A stretch of 64,000 bases of DNA, taken from positions 185,515-249,514 of the forward strand of contig NZ_JACJRV010000002.1 of the NCBI RefSeq assembly GCF_014697475.1, written 5' to 3'. Source of the stretch: Nostoc sp. FACHB-152 (GTDB lineage: Bacteria > Cyanobacteriota > Cyanobacteriia > Cyanobacteriales > Nostocaceae). The translations under genes and the position numbers were made by a program. Numbering within the stretch: the first letter of the stretch is position 1; every line of letters starts with the position of its first letter. A model generated the notes under the pieces. The model made no database searches. It had not been told where the DNA came from and saw nothing but the letters and a program-made list of their open reading frames with translations. This document shows, one piece after another, positions 10,047 to 18,784 of this stretch.

Positions 10047-10589
10047 ATGAATAGCACAGTAAAATTTTTGACCTTGGCTACTGTCACCCTTGCCCTATTA
10101 TCTCTGGCTGAACTAGTGTTAGCACAACAGGCAAAACTGACACACCAATCCAAAGTATTTATTAATGGTATTGGCCCTGTGCGAGTCGGGATGAGCGTTA
10201 CCCAAGCAGCCAAAGCAGCAGGGACTAAATTAGTTGGCGATCGCCCAAATAAAATCTGCTACTATGTCAGGCCTCAAGAAGAAAAGCATATAGGTTTGAT
10301 GATCAGTGGCGGTCGTGTTGCCAGAGTAGACGTATATAAAGATAGTCAAATTACCACTGTTAAAGGTGCGAAAATCGGTGATCCTGAAGCGCGAATCAAA
10401 TCACTTTATCCAGGACAAATTCAAGTCTCACTCCATAAATATGTTCCTGGAGGACATTACCTAACTTTTGTACCTAAAGACCCTAGCGATCAGAATTATC
10501 GGGTAATATTTGAGACGGATGGCAAGCGTGTAACTGGGTTTCGTTCAGGCCAATTACCGGAAGTTGAATATGTTGAAGGATGTTCATAA
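10047..10589 (+). CDS. Secreted protein of unknown function
   Basis: 180 residues from ATG 10047; a TTG nine bases earlier is less likely. Residues 1-28 form a signal peptide (hydrophobic FLTLATVTLALLSLAELVLA, then QQA). The mature part starts with INGIGPVRVGMSVTQAAKAAG, a short glycine/helix pattern reminiscent of BamE/SmpA-type or related periplasmic repeats, and ends with EVEYVEGCS. Two Cys (in KICYYV and EGCS) may form a disulphide. No enzyme motif. It resembles conserved cyanobacterial periplasmic proteins I cannot name. A strong hairpin follows it. Confidence 0.7.
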   Translation: MNSTVKFLTLATVTLALLSLAELVLAQQAKLTHQSKVFINGIGPVRVGMSVTQAAKAAGTKLVGDRPNKICYYVRPQEEKHIGLMISGGRVARVDVYKDSQITTVKGAKIGDPEARIKSLYPGQIQVSLHKYVPGGHYLTFVPKDPSDQNYRVIFETDGKRVTGFRSGQLPEVEYVEGCS

Positions 10590-10625
10590 TCAAGATTTAT
10601 CGTTGATCAAAACTCACGCTGGTTA

Positions 10626-10658
10626 AGATCCCTGACTTCTTTAAGAAGTCAGGGATCT
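10626..10658. terminator. Perfect 16-bp hairpin between convergent genes (dispersed family A, copy 1)
   Basis: AGATCCCTGACTTCTT (10626-10641) and AAGAAGTCAGGGATCT (10643-10658) are perfect inverted repeats one base apart. It lies between the ends of the secreted-protein gene (+) and the pepP gene (-), so it can terminate both. The same core recurs at 27393, 35478, 38967 and 52118. Confidence 0.75.
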
Positions 10659-10679
10659 GATCATGCACTACTGAAAAAG

Positions 10680-11996
10680 TTAATAAATTCTCTCTACTTC
10701 ATCTACCTCTTTGGGAACCCCAGCCGTTAGCACTTCGTGTCCTGTAGGTGTAACCAACACATCATCTTCAATCCGAATCCCAATACCAATCCAACGCGGG
10801 TCTGTTGGTGGTTGGTCTTCGGCTAGTTTCGTATCTGGGACAATATAAATTCCCGGTTCCACTGTCAACACTTGACCGGGTTGCAAAATCTGCGGTTTAT
10901 CATCACCGTGTTGATACACACCTACATCATGAACATCCAAGCCTAACCAATGGCTGGTGCGATGCATATAGTATGGTTTGTATTTTTCTTCTTCAATGAG
11001 TTTATCAACTTCGCCTTTAAGAATGCCAAGGTCAACTAAACCTGTGGTAAGGACGCGCACGGCGGTATCGTGAACTGATTTGAAAGTATTACCTGGTTGG
11101 ACTTGAGCGATCGCTTGTTTTTGCGCTTCTAATACAATTTCATATAATGCCTTTTGTTCTGGGGTAAACTTGCCACCGACAGGAAATGTGCGGGTGATGT
11201 CAGAGTTGTAATAGCCATAAGCACAACCAGCATCAATTAATAGCAAGTCTCCATCTTGCATTTGACGTTGATTTTCGATGTAGTGGAGAACGCAAGCATT
11301 CACACCAGAAGCCACGATAGAAGGATAAGCTGGCCCCATTCCACCCCGCAGACGAAAGATGCGTTCAATCTCGGCTTGGATTTCGTACTCATAACGTCCG
11401 GGTTTGGCGATCGCCATTGCTTGATTATGTGCTTCAATAGCGATCGCAGCTGCTTGGCGCATCAGTTCTAATTCGGCTTCTGTTTTCACCAGCCTCATAC
11501 TGTGAAGCACTGTACAGGTATCTTCGATAGCAATTGGCCCTGTACCCCGCTTGGGATAAGTCCGCAGTAGACTTTGGTAATGATGGAGAATTTTTTCATT
11601 AAAACCGCGATCGCGGCCTAAGTGATAATAAATGCGATCGGCTTTTTCTAAATATTGCGGCAACTTTTCGTCTAGTTCGTTGATGGGATAAGCTTCATCC
11701 GCACCATAAATCTCTTTGGCTGCATCTACCCCACAACGATAACCAGACCAAACTTCCTTCTCCCGATCCTTTGGCTGAACAAATAAAACAAATCGATGTT
11801 CTGGATGATGAGGTGTTAATACTGCAACCGCTTCGGCTTCATTGAATCCAGTCAAATAAAAAAAATCGCTATCTTGACGATAAGCATATTCGACATCGTT
11901 GTGCATTACTGCCATTGGCGCACTCCGAAAAATTGCAGTGCCATTACCAATTTTTGCCATTAACTGTTCGCGGCGCTGCCGATATTCTAATTGCAT
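10680..11996 (-). CDS. pepP: Xaa-Pro aminopeptidase (aminopeptidase P)
   Basis: 438 residues, cytoplasmic, M24B family; removes the N-terminal residue from peptides with proline in second position. The N-terminal half (YRQRREQLMAKIGNGTAIFR to about 170) is the non-catalytic domain with the DSDFFYLTGF signature. The C-terminal pita-bread domain carries the metal ligands in LLLIDAGCAYGYYNSDITRTF (two Asp), SHWLGLDVHDVG (His), LTVEPGIYI (Glu) and IRIEDDVLV (Glu), which bind two Mn ions in the family. Length and order are standard. Single gene, converging on the hairpin at 10626. Confidence 0.94.
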   Translation of the reverse strand: MQLEYRQRREQLMAKIGNGTAIFRSAPMAVMHNDVEYAYRQDSDFFYLTGFNEAEAVAVLTPHHPEHRFVLFVQPKDREKEVWSGYRCGVDAAKEIYGADEAYPINELDEKLPQYLEKADRIYYHLGRDRGFNEKILHHYQSLLRTYPKRGTGPIAIEDTCTVLHSMRLVKTEAELELMRQAAAIAIEAHNQAMAIAKPGRYEYEIQAEIERIFRLRGGMGPAYPSIVASGVNACVLHYIENQRQMQDGDLLLIDAGCAYGYYNSDITRTFPVGGKFTPEQKALYEIVLEAQKQAIAQVQPGNTFKSVHDTAVRVLTTGLVDLGILKGEVDKLIEEEKYKPYYMHRTSHWLGLDVHDVGVYQHGDDKPQILQPGQVLTVEPGIYIVPDTKLAEDQPPTDPRWIGIGIRIEDDVLVTPTGHEVLTAGVPKEVDEVERIY

Positions 11997-12572
11997 ATTG
12001 GTTCAATTTGTGAACTTATTGTATTATTTTACACATTTAACAACTATAGGCTAAACAGATAAAGCCTCTGTGTAGTTGCTTGTTTAAGTTATTTTAACTA
12101 AATATTTATCGCTCTTCTAGTCATTAATTATCTCAGAGTGCAGATGTTACTGATTTGAGGATTGATCTAAATTAGATCCCCCATTGACTGCCTCAAAGAT
12201 GCAGTATAAAGCATCAATTTTTTGTATATTTATAGAAAAAATGTTTTGAAATCAGCATTTTGTTATGAATATTTTGTATTTATTGAGCAGCTATATTTTT
12301 TATTACTGCTAACTAAATAACAAATGTTTTTTATATATAAAAAACATGACATAGACAAAATATGCTGACAAATTTAGATATTGATTATCAAGGGCTTGCA
12401 AAAAATCAAGAAATCATTTAAAGCAAATTTTCTATGTAAATAAAGACAAATATTCATTTTTAGAAAATGTTTACAACAGAACAATAAAAGATGAATAACT
12501 GTTATTTAATTACAGAAATCAAAGTGGTCAGCAGGTTAAAACTTTGAGAACAACCAGTGATAAAAACACACT
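11997..12572. other. AT-rich spacer with perfect 24-nt palindrome
   Basis: 576 bases with no gene. Very AT-rich. At 12324-12347 ATGTTTTTTATA is followed directly by its exact reverse complement. This spacer must contain the promoters of pepP (-) and the FG-GAP gene (+); I see no clear consensus boxes. Confidence 0.6.
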
Positions 12573-13826
12573 ATGCCTGCAAATCAAAATTCCTCAGCAT
12601 TTGTTAGAGATAATAACAACCTTTTTTCTGCATCAATTGCTAAATCAAATGCATTGTTAAGCAACAATGTTTTTAGCAGTACTGATTTAAAACCTAGTGC
12701 TTCAAGCTCATCTGCACTAGCAGGCAATAGTTCTCCAACAATCCCACAAATTCAAATTCCAACAGGCAGCAGTAATCCTAATCCCAATCCTTACTTAAAA
12801 AGTGCAGCGATCGCACCTGATTTTAACGGTGATGGCAAAGTTGACAAACTGTGGGTTAATGCTCAAACAGGTGAAGTGATCATTCGCTTAATGGATGGCG
12901 CTCAAGTCCTATCCCAAGGTTCTATGGGTAAATTGGACATCAACTCTTGGACTTACAAAATTGCCGATTTTAATAATGATGGCAAAACTGACTTTTTATT
13001 GCGTAATTTCAAAACAGGCGAAAATAGAATTGCATTAATTGATGGCACTAAAGTTGCTAGTACAGCAGCTTTAGAGAAAGTTGATCCTAATTGGAATCCT
13101 TTGATTGGTGATTTCAATGGCGATCGCAAAACTGATATCTTCTGGAATAATGCCCAAACTGGTCAAAATGCCATTTGGTCAATGGATGGCACTAAAGTTG
13201 TCAGTGCCAATGTTCTAGAGACAACAGCAGTAGGCTTAACTCCTACCGTTGTTGATTTCGACGGCAATGGTAAGAGCGATATTTTCTGGCGCAACCCTAG
13301 CACCGGTGCTAATACTGCTTGGTTCATGGATGGCGCGAAAGTTAGTAAATTTAATCTCCAATCTCAAGCTGCTGGCTGGAACGCAGTTCTTGGGGATTTC
13401 AACGGCGACTTAAAGACTGATATTCTGTGGAGAAATACTTCCACAGGTGAAAACAAAGTTTGGACTGTAAACGGTATCCTAGTCTCTGAAGGCGCAGTCA
13501 AAAAACTTGATTCATCTTGGAAAGCTAACATTGGTGACTTCAACGGTGACGGCAAAACAGATGTCTTCTGGCACAACGAGAAGACTGGTGCTAACACCGC
13601 TTGGTTGATGAATGGTACAGCAATTAGTTCTGAAGCCTTCCTCCCCAGCAATAGTGCAGCCTTAACACCATCGTTTGGCGACTTCAATGGTGATGGCAAA
13701 ACTGATGCCTACTGGCGCGATCAAACAACAGGTACAGATAAAATTTGGACAATGGATGGCACCAAAGCAACAGAGACTACTGTAGCTGAAAAAGACAGAC
13801 AGGGTGCTGGTTGGTATACAGCCTAA
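12573..13826 (+). CDS. FG-GAP/VCBS repeat protein
   Basis: 417 residues. After a Ser/Asn-rich leader of about 75 residues (no hydrophobic signal peptide) come about seven copies of a 45-47-residue unit. Each has DFNGDGKTDxxWxN, TG(A/E)N and W.MDG.K. D-x-N-x-D-G-x-x-D is a calcium-binding loop, and such repeats build beta-propeller surfaces like those of integrin alpha and VCBS proteins. It is probably an extracellular or surface adhesion/structural protein. Without an N-terminal signal, export would need a type I or other leaderless route, which is inference. The long AT-rich upstream region and a strong terminator make it a single transcription unit. Confidence 0.88.
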   Translation: MPANQNSSAFVRDNNNLFSASIAKSNALLSNNVFSSTDLKPSASSSSALAGNSSPTIPQIQIPTGSSNPNPNPYLKSAAIAPDFNGDGKVDKLWVNAQTGEVIIRLMDGAQVLSQGSMGKLDINSWTYKIADFNNDGKTDFLLRNFKTGENRIALIDGTKVASTAALEKVDPNWNPLIGDFNGDRKTDIFWNNAQTGQNAIWSMDGTKVVSANVLETTAVGLTPTVVDFDGNGKSDIFWRNPSTGANTAWFMDGAKVSKFNLQSQAAGWNAVLGDFNGDLKTDILWRNTSTGENKVWTVNGILVSEGAVKKLDSSWKANIGDFNGDGKTDVFWHNEKTGANTAWLMNGTAISSEAFLPSNSAALTPSFGDFNGDGKTDAYWRDQTTGTDKIWTMDGTKATETTVAEKDRQGAGWYTA

Positions 13827-13877
13827 TAATTTAATAGTAGAAGGCAATAGTTTTTGCAATTTATTATCCTTCTGCTA

Positions 13878-13911
13878 AGGCAGTTGCTCTAGGTATCTGG
13901 AGCAACTGCCT
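13878..13911 (+). terminator. Strong terminator of the FG-GAP gene
   Basis: AGGCAGTTGCTC (13878-13889) pairs perfectly with GAGCAACTGCCT (13900-13911) across a 10-nt loop, followed by ATTTTATT. The arm GGCAGTTGC equals the terminal repeat of the MITE-like element at 4022-4106 (read on the other strand), so it may be recruited from that family. Confidence 0.8.
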
Positions 13912-13933
13912 ATTTTATTGATAATAGGAGGTA

Positions 13934-14044
13934 ATATCGTGTCCGGTTAAAGACTTATCATTAAGACCGCAGGGGAGGGGGGGAGAAGGTTTGCTGTTTC
14001 TGCACAGATGCATTTAATCACAACTGATCAGCCGGACATGATAT
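13934..14044. repeat. MITE-like element with 13-bp terminal inverted repeats
   Basis: ATATCGTGTCCGG at 13934-13946 and CCGGACATGATAT at 14032-14044 are inverted repeats with one mismatch, bounding 111 bases with no coding capacity. The interior includes a G-rich stretch. The gap 13827-14166 holds this element and the FG-GAP terminator and nothing else I can see. Confidence 0.55.
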
Positions 14045-14166
14045 AAAGCATTACTGTTATTGAGATTTACACACTCAGAATTCTTGGCTGTATCACAGCA
14101 TTGTTTATCTACATCAAGTAGACTCATCTAGCCTCTAGCTCCTAGTCTCTAACCTCTTTACCCTTT

Positions 14167-14382
14167 TTAACCTACTATTTGCCACCAACCAAAAGCAGGG
14201 CCAATAAAACGGATAGTTACCCAAGCAACAACCATACCGCCAATTCCAATCCAGGCTCCACGAGTAGTCCAAGTCACAAACAATTCGGATTGCCTTTTTG
14301 TAATCGGAATCCAAGTTAAAATACGCTCTTCTTGACCGTATTTTTCTCCCAGTGTTTCTTTACGACGTTTTGCTTCACCCAT
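14167..14382 (-). CDS. DUF2839 small membrane protein
   Basis: 71 residues. The N-terminus MGEAKRRKETLGEKYGQEER is the hallmark of DUF2839, a small cyanobacterial family. It is followed by ITKRQSELFVTWTTRGAWIG and one or two hydrophobic segments (IGIGGMVVAWVTI, FIGPAFGWW). Probably an integral membrane protein with a basic cytoplasmic N-terminus. Function unknown. It lies downstream of the DinG-like helicase gene on the same strand, with a 192-base gap containing a HIP1 site. Confidence 0.85.
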   Translation of the reverse strand: MGEAKRRKETLGEKYGQEERILTWIPITKRQSELFVTWTTRGAWIGIGGMVVAWVTIRFIGPAFGWWQIVG

Positions 14383-14574
14383 AATTACTAATTCAAAAAT
14401 TCAAATTGCGTTTATGTTTATCATGCCAAAGATGCGATCGCATCTTTAAGGCAATTTATGAGGTTCAAAATGTGCGAACAAGCTGATGATAGCGTTTGTA
14501 CAGAGGTGATCGCACTTATGTTGAAAAAATGTAAATGTTAGAGGCAATAGGCAATAGTTGACTCTGGACTCTTC

Positions 14575-16131
14575 TTAAGCAGAATTTTCTTTGTCAGGGT
14601 TGGCAAATAGGCTGGGATCTAGGTAGTTAATGCGTGCTAGGGGACTTAGAGCCGCTAGAATTTGTGAGCCATAGCTACGGTTGACGACTCGGCTATCGAG
14701 TAAAGCTACCACACCTTGATTTTCTCTGACAGGAGCGATCGCTCGTTGCAGTTCATTTAAAGCCGATGGTAATAAATATAAACGAAACCAGTCTTGGTGC
14801 GATCGCTTGTAATGTGCTACCCTCCCAGCCACTAGCGGATTTTCTAAAGATGGCAAGGGTAATGTAGCAATAATTAATAGATGGGGCGCGGGTAAAACAT
14901 TTTGATGTTCTCGCCAATATTCCCAACCACTAATTAAAATCCCATTTTCATCTAAACAGGTTTTTTCTACCTGCACCCGTGAACCAAACTCTGATGCCAA
15001 AATTGCGCCTACTTGAGCCTTAAGTGGCACATCCCCCACTAAAACCACAGTTAATCCTGGGGCTGTTGCACTCAGACATAGCAAAGTGCGAACTTTGTGA
15101 ACAAAGGCTGCTTGAAATTCTGGTGTGTTAGGTAAAGGTAACTGATGGGGTACATACAGTTGAATAGCTTCGGCTTGGCTATCGGAGGAAAATTTCAAGC
15201 AAGTTACATCATCTAATCCCAGGCGTTGCCGAAACACAGGAGCTTCTGTTTCTGGTTCTAAGGCACTACCGATTAAAACTACTGGCTGTCGTTGCCAAAT
15301 CGGTGAGAGAATTTCGCCCAGTTCAATCGGGGCATAATTTAACGAAAATAAGCCTTGCCGGCGGGCAATAGTCGTCCAAAAAAGATGGGGTGGGCAATCG
15401 ACAAAAGAATTTTCATTACTGCATTGAAATTGCTCCCAGAAATTTTGCCAAACTTCAGGAATCTTATGTAGCTCTAATTCCGAAAAAAGACCATTAATAA
15501 TTTCTGCTTCTGGTTGGGAGATGAGATAGCACTCATAAGGGTTCGCTGGGTGCTTAAATACTTCTTTTGTTAGCTGTGTTCTAGCAGTCCCAATTGCTTG
15601 GGCTTGATTGGGACAAGCAAGCATGAGTTCATCCCAGTCTTGAGGTTGCACAGTTTGGACTAGCTGATCACGTATCCAATCTTCTAAATCATCTACTCCG
15701 TCAATAATTGTAGGAATACCTGGGGGAAAAGCTTCAGAAGATGTTAACTGCCCTTTTAACCAAGCTTCTGGGGAAGTGAGGAGTAGTCCTTGGAACTCCG
15801 AATTAGGCCAAGCGTCACCTGTCCTGATTGGTTTTTGAACTTGTAACCACTGTTGTAAGCGGGGAATTTCTACTTGCAACAGACGTTGTTGCACTGTTTC
15901 TGGAGCCACAATAATTACAGGGCCTTGCCACATCAATGCTGATGCGACAAAACTAGTGCGATATCGTCCTTGATAACCACAAGCAGCCCCGACTTGAATT
16001 AAAGCACTACGTCCTAAACGCAAGGCGCGTGCCACCAACCGTGCCATCGTCAAATGATGGGGCCAGGAAGGGAACCCCGCCTGCGATCGCAGGAAGTTAT
16101 GTAGTGACAAATGAACTTCTGCCTCAATCAC
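14575..16131 (-). CDS. DinG-like helicase homologue lacking ATPase motifs
   Basis: 518 residues from GTG 16131 (MIEAEVHLSLHNFLRSQAGF then PSWPHHLTMARLVARALR). The layout follows XPD/DinG-type superfamily 2 helicases: an N-terminal region with IIVAPETVQQRLL (motif Ia-like) and a C-terminal part with VVLIGSALEPETEAP (motif III-like) and LIIATLPLPSLENPLV. The Walker A position reads QVGAACGYQGRYRTS, with no GKT/GKS, and the DEAH position reads IIDGVDDLEDW. It may thus be a catalytically inactive paralogue, perhaps a nucleic-acid-binding or regulatory protein. Cyanobacterial genomes carry similar proteins annotated as ATP-dependent DNA helicases; that label is from memory. Divergent from the M48 protease. 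Confidence 0.65.
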   Translation of the reverse strand: MIEAEVHLSLHNFLRSQAGFPSWPHHLTMARLVARALRLGRSALIQVGAACGYQGRYRTSFVASALMWQGPVIIVAPETVQQRLLQVEIPRLQQWLQVQKPIRTGDAWPNSEFQGLLLTSPEAWLKGQLTSSEAFPPGIPTIIDGVDDLEDWIRDQLVQTVQPQDWDELMLACPNQAQAIGTARTQLTKEVFKHPANPYECYLISQPEAEIINGLFSELELHKIPEVWQNFWEQFQCSNENSFVDCPPHLFWTTIARRQGLFSLNYAPIELGEILSPIWQRQPVVLIGSALEPETEAPVFRQRLGLDDVTCLKFSSDSQAEAIQLYVPHQLPLPNTPEFQAAFVHKVRTLLCLSATAPGLTVVLVGDVPLKAQVGAILASEFGSRVQVEKTCLDENGILISGWEYWREHQNVLPAPHLLIIATLPLPSLENPLVAGRVAHYKRSHQDWFRLYLLPSALNELQRAIAPVRENQGVVALLDSRVVNRSYGSQILAALSPLARINYLDPSLFANPDKENSA

Positions 16132-16241
16132 ACGCTTCCAATCCCATACAAAATGATGTGTTTATTTCCATTAGCCCCATTTCTATTATTCAGTTATCAG
16201 TGAACAGTTATCAGTTACCAGTTATTAAACTGATAACTTAG

Positions 16242-16274
16242 ACTGTTCACTGTTCACTGTTCACTGTTCACTGA
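16242..16274. repeat. Tandem heptamer repeat (CTGTTCA)
   Basis: Four consecutive CTGTTCA units end 9 bases before the M48 protease ATG, preceded by degenerate CAGTTATCAGT units from 16190. The array occupies the space where the ribosome-binding site should be. Confidence 0.85.
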
Positions 16275-16282
16275 ATTAAATT

Positions 16283-17245
16283 ATGCCAACTTACACAGGA
16301 ATTTCCAGTGAAGCCTTCAGGCATCCACTGGATCGCCAAGCTGAACAAGCTTTACGCAATTTACCGGGATTCGATTTAATTGCCCGTAAGTTTGTGGAAT
16401 TTGTCTACGAACGCCCGCAGTTAGTTTATCTAATGGGTAACGCCATCCAAGTAGGGCCGAGGCAATATTCCACTATTTATCAGATATTTCGGGAATGTGT
16501 GCGAGATTTGGACATTTATCCAGAACCAGCACTGTTTGTTTCACAAGACCCGCAAGCAAATAGTTATGCTCTAGGGCGAGAGAACCCTTTTATTGTCATA
16601 AATACAGGCATACTAGACTTACTAGATGAAGCCGAAATTAGGGCGGTGCTAGCCCATGAACTGGGGCATATTAAATGTGGTCATACTATTTTAATTCAAA
16701 TGGCGATGTGGGCGATGAGTGCTGCTTCTGCTTTGGGTGAATTAACCTTTGGCATCGGGAATTTCGTTTCACAAGCCTTGATCTACGCCTTTTTTGAATG
16801 GCGGCGGAAGGCTGAATTGACAGCAGATCGTGCCGCATTGTTAGTAGTTGATGACTTAAATACTGTAATGTCTTCAATGATGAAGGTGTCTGGCGGTAGT
16901 CACAAATATGCCCACGAATGTAGTTTACAGGAGTTTATTCAGCAGTCAGAAAGTTATCACGCATTAGACCAAGATGGGCTGAATCAAATATATAAGTTTT
17001 TGATGTACAACGGCGCACAGGGCATCATGTTGACCCATCCCTTTGCTGTAGAACGCATACGTTATTTAAGGGATTGGTCAGTATCCGAAGAATATCAGCA
17101 AATTCGCCGAGGTCACTATCCGCGATCGCCAGCCGAAGGTGCAGTAAATGTGGCATCCGAAACCTCCGCAACTGAAGCAGAAAATTTACGTCGGCAAATT
17201 GAAGAATTACAACAGGAAATTAATAGAATGAAAAATTCTCAGTAG
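16283..17245 (+). CDS. M48 family zinc metallopeptidase
   Basis: 320 residues. The zinc motif is HELGH at 125-129 (in VLAHELGHIKCGH), with the third ligand Glu in AELTADRAALL, as in HtpX/Ste24-like M48 peptidases. Two weakly hydrophobic segments between them (MAMWAMSAASALGELTFGIG, FVSQALIYAFFEW) could dip into the membrane. The C-terminal 35 residues are a coiled coil (AENLRRQIEELQQEINRMKN), suggesting oligomerisation. Likely role: quality control of membrane or misfolded proteins; substrate unknown. The upstream tandem repeat reaches almost to the start codon. Confidence 0.9.
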   Translation: MPTYTGISSEAFRHPLDRQAEQALRNLPGFDLIARKFVEFVYERPQLVYLMGNAIQVGPRQYSTIYQIFRECVRDLDIYPEPALFVSQDPQANSYALGRENPFIVINTGILDLLDEAEIRAVLAHELGHIKCGHTILIQMAMWAMSAASALGELTFGIGNFVSQALIYAFFEWRRKAELTADRAALLVVDDLNTVMSSMMKVSGGSHKYAHECSLQEFIQQSESYHALDQDGLNQIYKFLMYNGAQGIMLTHPFAVERIRYLRDWSVSEEYQQIRRGHYPRSPAEGAVNVASETSATEAENLRRQIEELQQEINRMKNSQ

Positions 17246-17246
17246 A

Positions 17247-17280
17247 GTGCAGGATGGGCGTTATAATGCCCATCCTGCAC
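17247..17280 (+). terminator. Terminator hairpin after the M48 gene
   Basis: GTGCAGGATGGGC (17247-17259) pairs perfectly with GCCCATCCTGCAC (17268-17280), followed by TGGGTTATTTTTATTT. The remaining spacer to 17621 is AT-rich with no gene visible. Confidence 0.8.
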
Positions 17281-17621
17281 TGGGTTATTTTTATTTACAC
17301 TTATTGATTAAGTTTAGTAAAATATAAGACTTTTTTATAAAATAGAGCTTTAAATAAGAATTTTTTAAACATAGGCTTTTGACCTACTTATTTAAGCAAA
17401 ATTTCTGTAGCCTGATTTATATTTTGAGATTCCCTAATCACCGATAATACTTTTAGGACAGCTTGGCAGAAATCAATATTCCAGAAAATTTGCCTTCTGT
17501 ATCCTGCTGTTTGCCTTTTGCACATTGGCAGCAATATTATCTAAACTACCATCAAGATTCAAAATTTTAACTTGAATCTTGCTTAACTTCAGCATGAAAT
17601 TTCCTGTAGGCATTCCTCAAA

Positions 17622-18044
17622 ATGGTAATTAATTTTCCCAAATGGCTGTCTGTGTTAGCTAATATTCTGGCCCTTGTCATCTTCATGCCGGGAATTGCCT
17701 TAGCTACACCTTTTCAGGCTAACTCTAGTATGATTTTGACTCAAGCTAGCTTTGTTCCCAGCTACTTAATTTCTGATTCTGAAGCTGATTTTACTCCGCA
17801 AGAACGCCAACAACTTCAGGCTTTGCGTCAACGTCGCAACAAAGAAATTACTAAAATTTTAAGTTCAGCACAACGTGACAAGCTCAAAGAAAAGTTACAG
17901 GCTGGAAATAATATTTATCAAGCTTTAGAAAGTTTAGATTTACATCCAGATCAAGAAAGTATGATTAAAGCTGTTATGCAATTGACAAACTTGAAAATGA
18001 AGGGAATTTTATCTCGGCATTCTCTACAAATAGGACAAAAATAG
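17622..18044 (+). CDS. Small exported protein, Spy/CpxP-like character
   Basis: 140 residues. A signal peptide of about 28 residues (LSVLANILALVIFMPGIALA, then TPF) directs it to the periplasm. The mature part contains FTPQERQQLQALRQRRNKEI and KILSSAQRDKLKEKLQAGN, an LTxxQ-like helix followed by charged helices, which resembles the Spy/CpxP periplasmic chaperone fold. The match is by pattern only. No Cys and no enzyme motif. Single gene. Confidence 0.6.
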   Translation: MVINFPKWLSVLANILALVIFMPGIALATPFQANSSMILTQASFVPSYLISDSEADFTPQERQQLQALRQRRNKEITKILSSAQRDKLKEKLQAGNNIYQALESLDLHPDQESMIKAVMQLTNLKMKGILSRHSLQIGQK

Positions 18045-18117
18045 CTGATGTAATTGCACAGTAAAGTGATGAGATTTGTAAGTTTACATCTGTGTCAGCA
18101 AAAAGCGATCGCTCAAC

Positions 18118-18675
18118 TTATGGAAACAGTTGACTAACTTGAACTGCAATTTCTGGAAAGGCAACCAAGTTTATTGATACATCTTCATCTAAAATTAACT
18201 GTTGATTGTAATCTGCAAAATTAGGTTCCCGGAAAACATCAACCTGACGCTGATTTACATCTAAGATCCAGTATTCTATAATTCCTGCCTGAGCATAAAG
18301 AGGAGCTTTTTGTTGGTGATCGCTTTCTAGTGTTGTATCCGCCACTTCAATCAATAAAAACACTTCATCAGGCGCAGGATGATGATCAACGTACTTTCGT
18401 GAATTGATGCGGACAACGGCAATATCTGGTTCAGGTTCCGAGTATTGACTTAACTGAATGGGGTCTTGTACACGCACTAAAGCGACTTCCGCCAACAGCC
18501 GCTTCAGGTAGTCAGATGCACACAGAGTTGTAGCGGCGTGGGGGGGATTTTTCGCACTCATGGGTATGACTTGCCCCTCAATCAGTTCCACTCTTTCATC
18601 GGCTGTAATTATACCTGTTGCCAACATCCGATGATATTCATCTACATTCCATAGGCGTACATTGGTTTGTGTCAT
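18118..18675 (-). CDS. Uma2 family (DUF820) restriction-endonuclease-fold protein
   Basis: 185 residues from ATG 18675 (MTQTNVRLWNVDEYHRM), chosen because AAGGA precedes it; a TTG at 18720 would add 15 unlikely residues. It shows the Uma2 pattern: VELIEGQVIPM, EPEPDIAVVRIN, FLLIEVADTTLESD and YWILDVNQRQVDVFR, giving the D...E-x-(V/A) core of the PD-(D/E)XK nuclease fold. Cyanobacteria carry dozens of Uma2 genes; their biological role is unknown. It is divergent from lysS, with the spacer holding both promoters and a HIP1 site. Confidence 0.9.
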   Translation of the reverse strand: MTQTNVRLWNVDEYHRMLATGIITADERVELIEGQVIPMSAKNPPHAATTLCASDYLKRLLAEVALVRVQDPIQLSQYSEPEPDIAVVRINSRKYVDHHPAPDEVFLLIEVADTTLESDHQQKAPLYAQAGIIEYWILDVNQRQVDVFREPNFADYNQQLILDEDVSINLVAFPEIAVQVSQLFP

Positions 18676-18784
18676 AATGGGATTCCTTAAGCGATCGCAT
18701 CTCAAATTTCCCAAGCGCAAAAATCTCTTACTGTCTACTTTTGCAGCATCTATAATTAATCTTGCCCTATTCTAGTTCGTTACC

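Noticed and set aside
16029-16241. 70-codon frame on the plus strand
   Set aside because: It overlaps the DinG-like gene start and the heptamer repeats, giving SYQLPVIK-type low-complexity peptide.
16242-16274. CRISPR-like array
   Set aside because: The units are 7 bases without spacers, so it is a short tandem repeat; no cas genes occur in the window.
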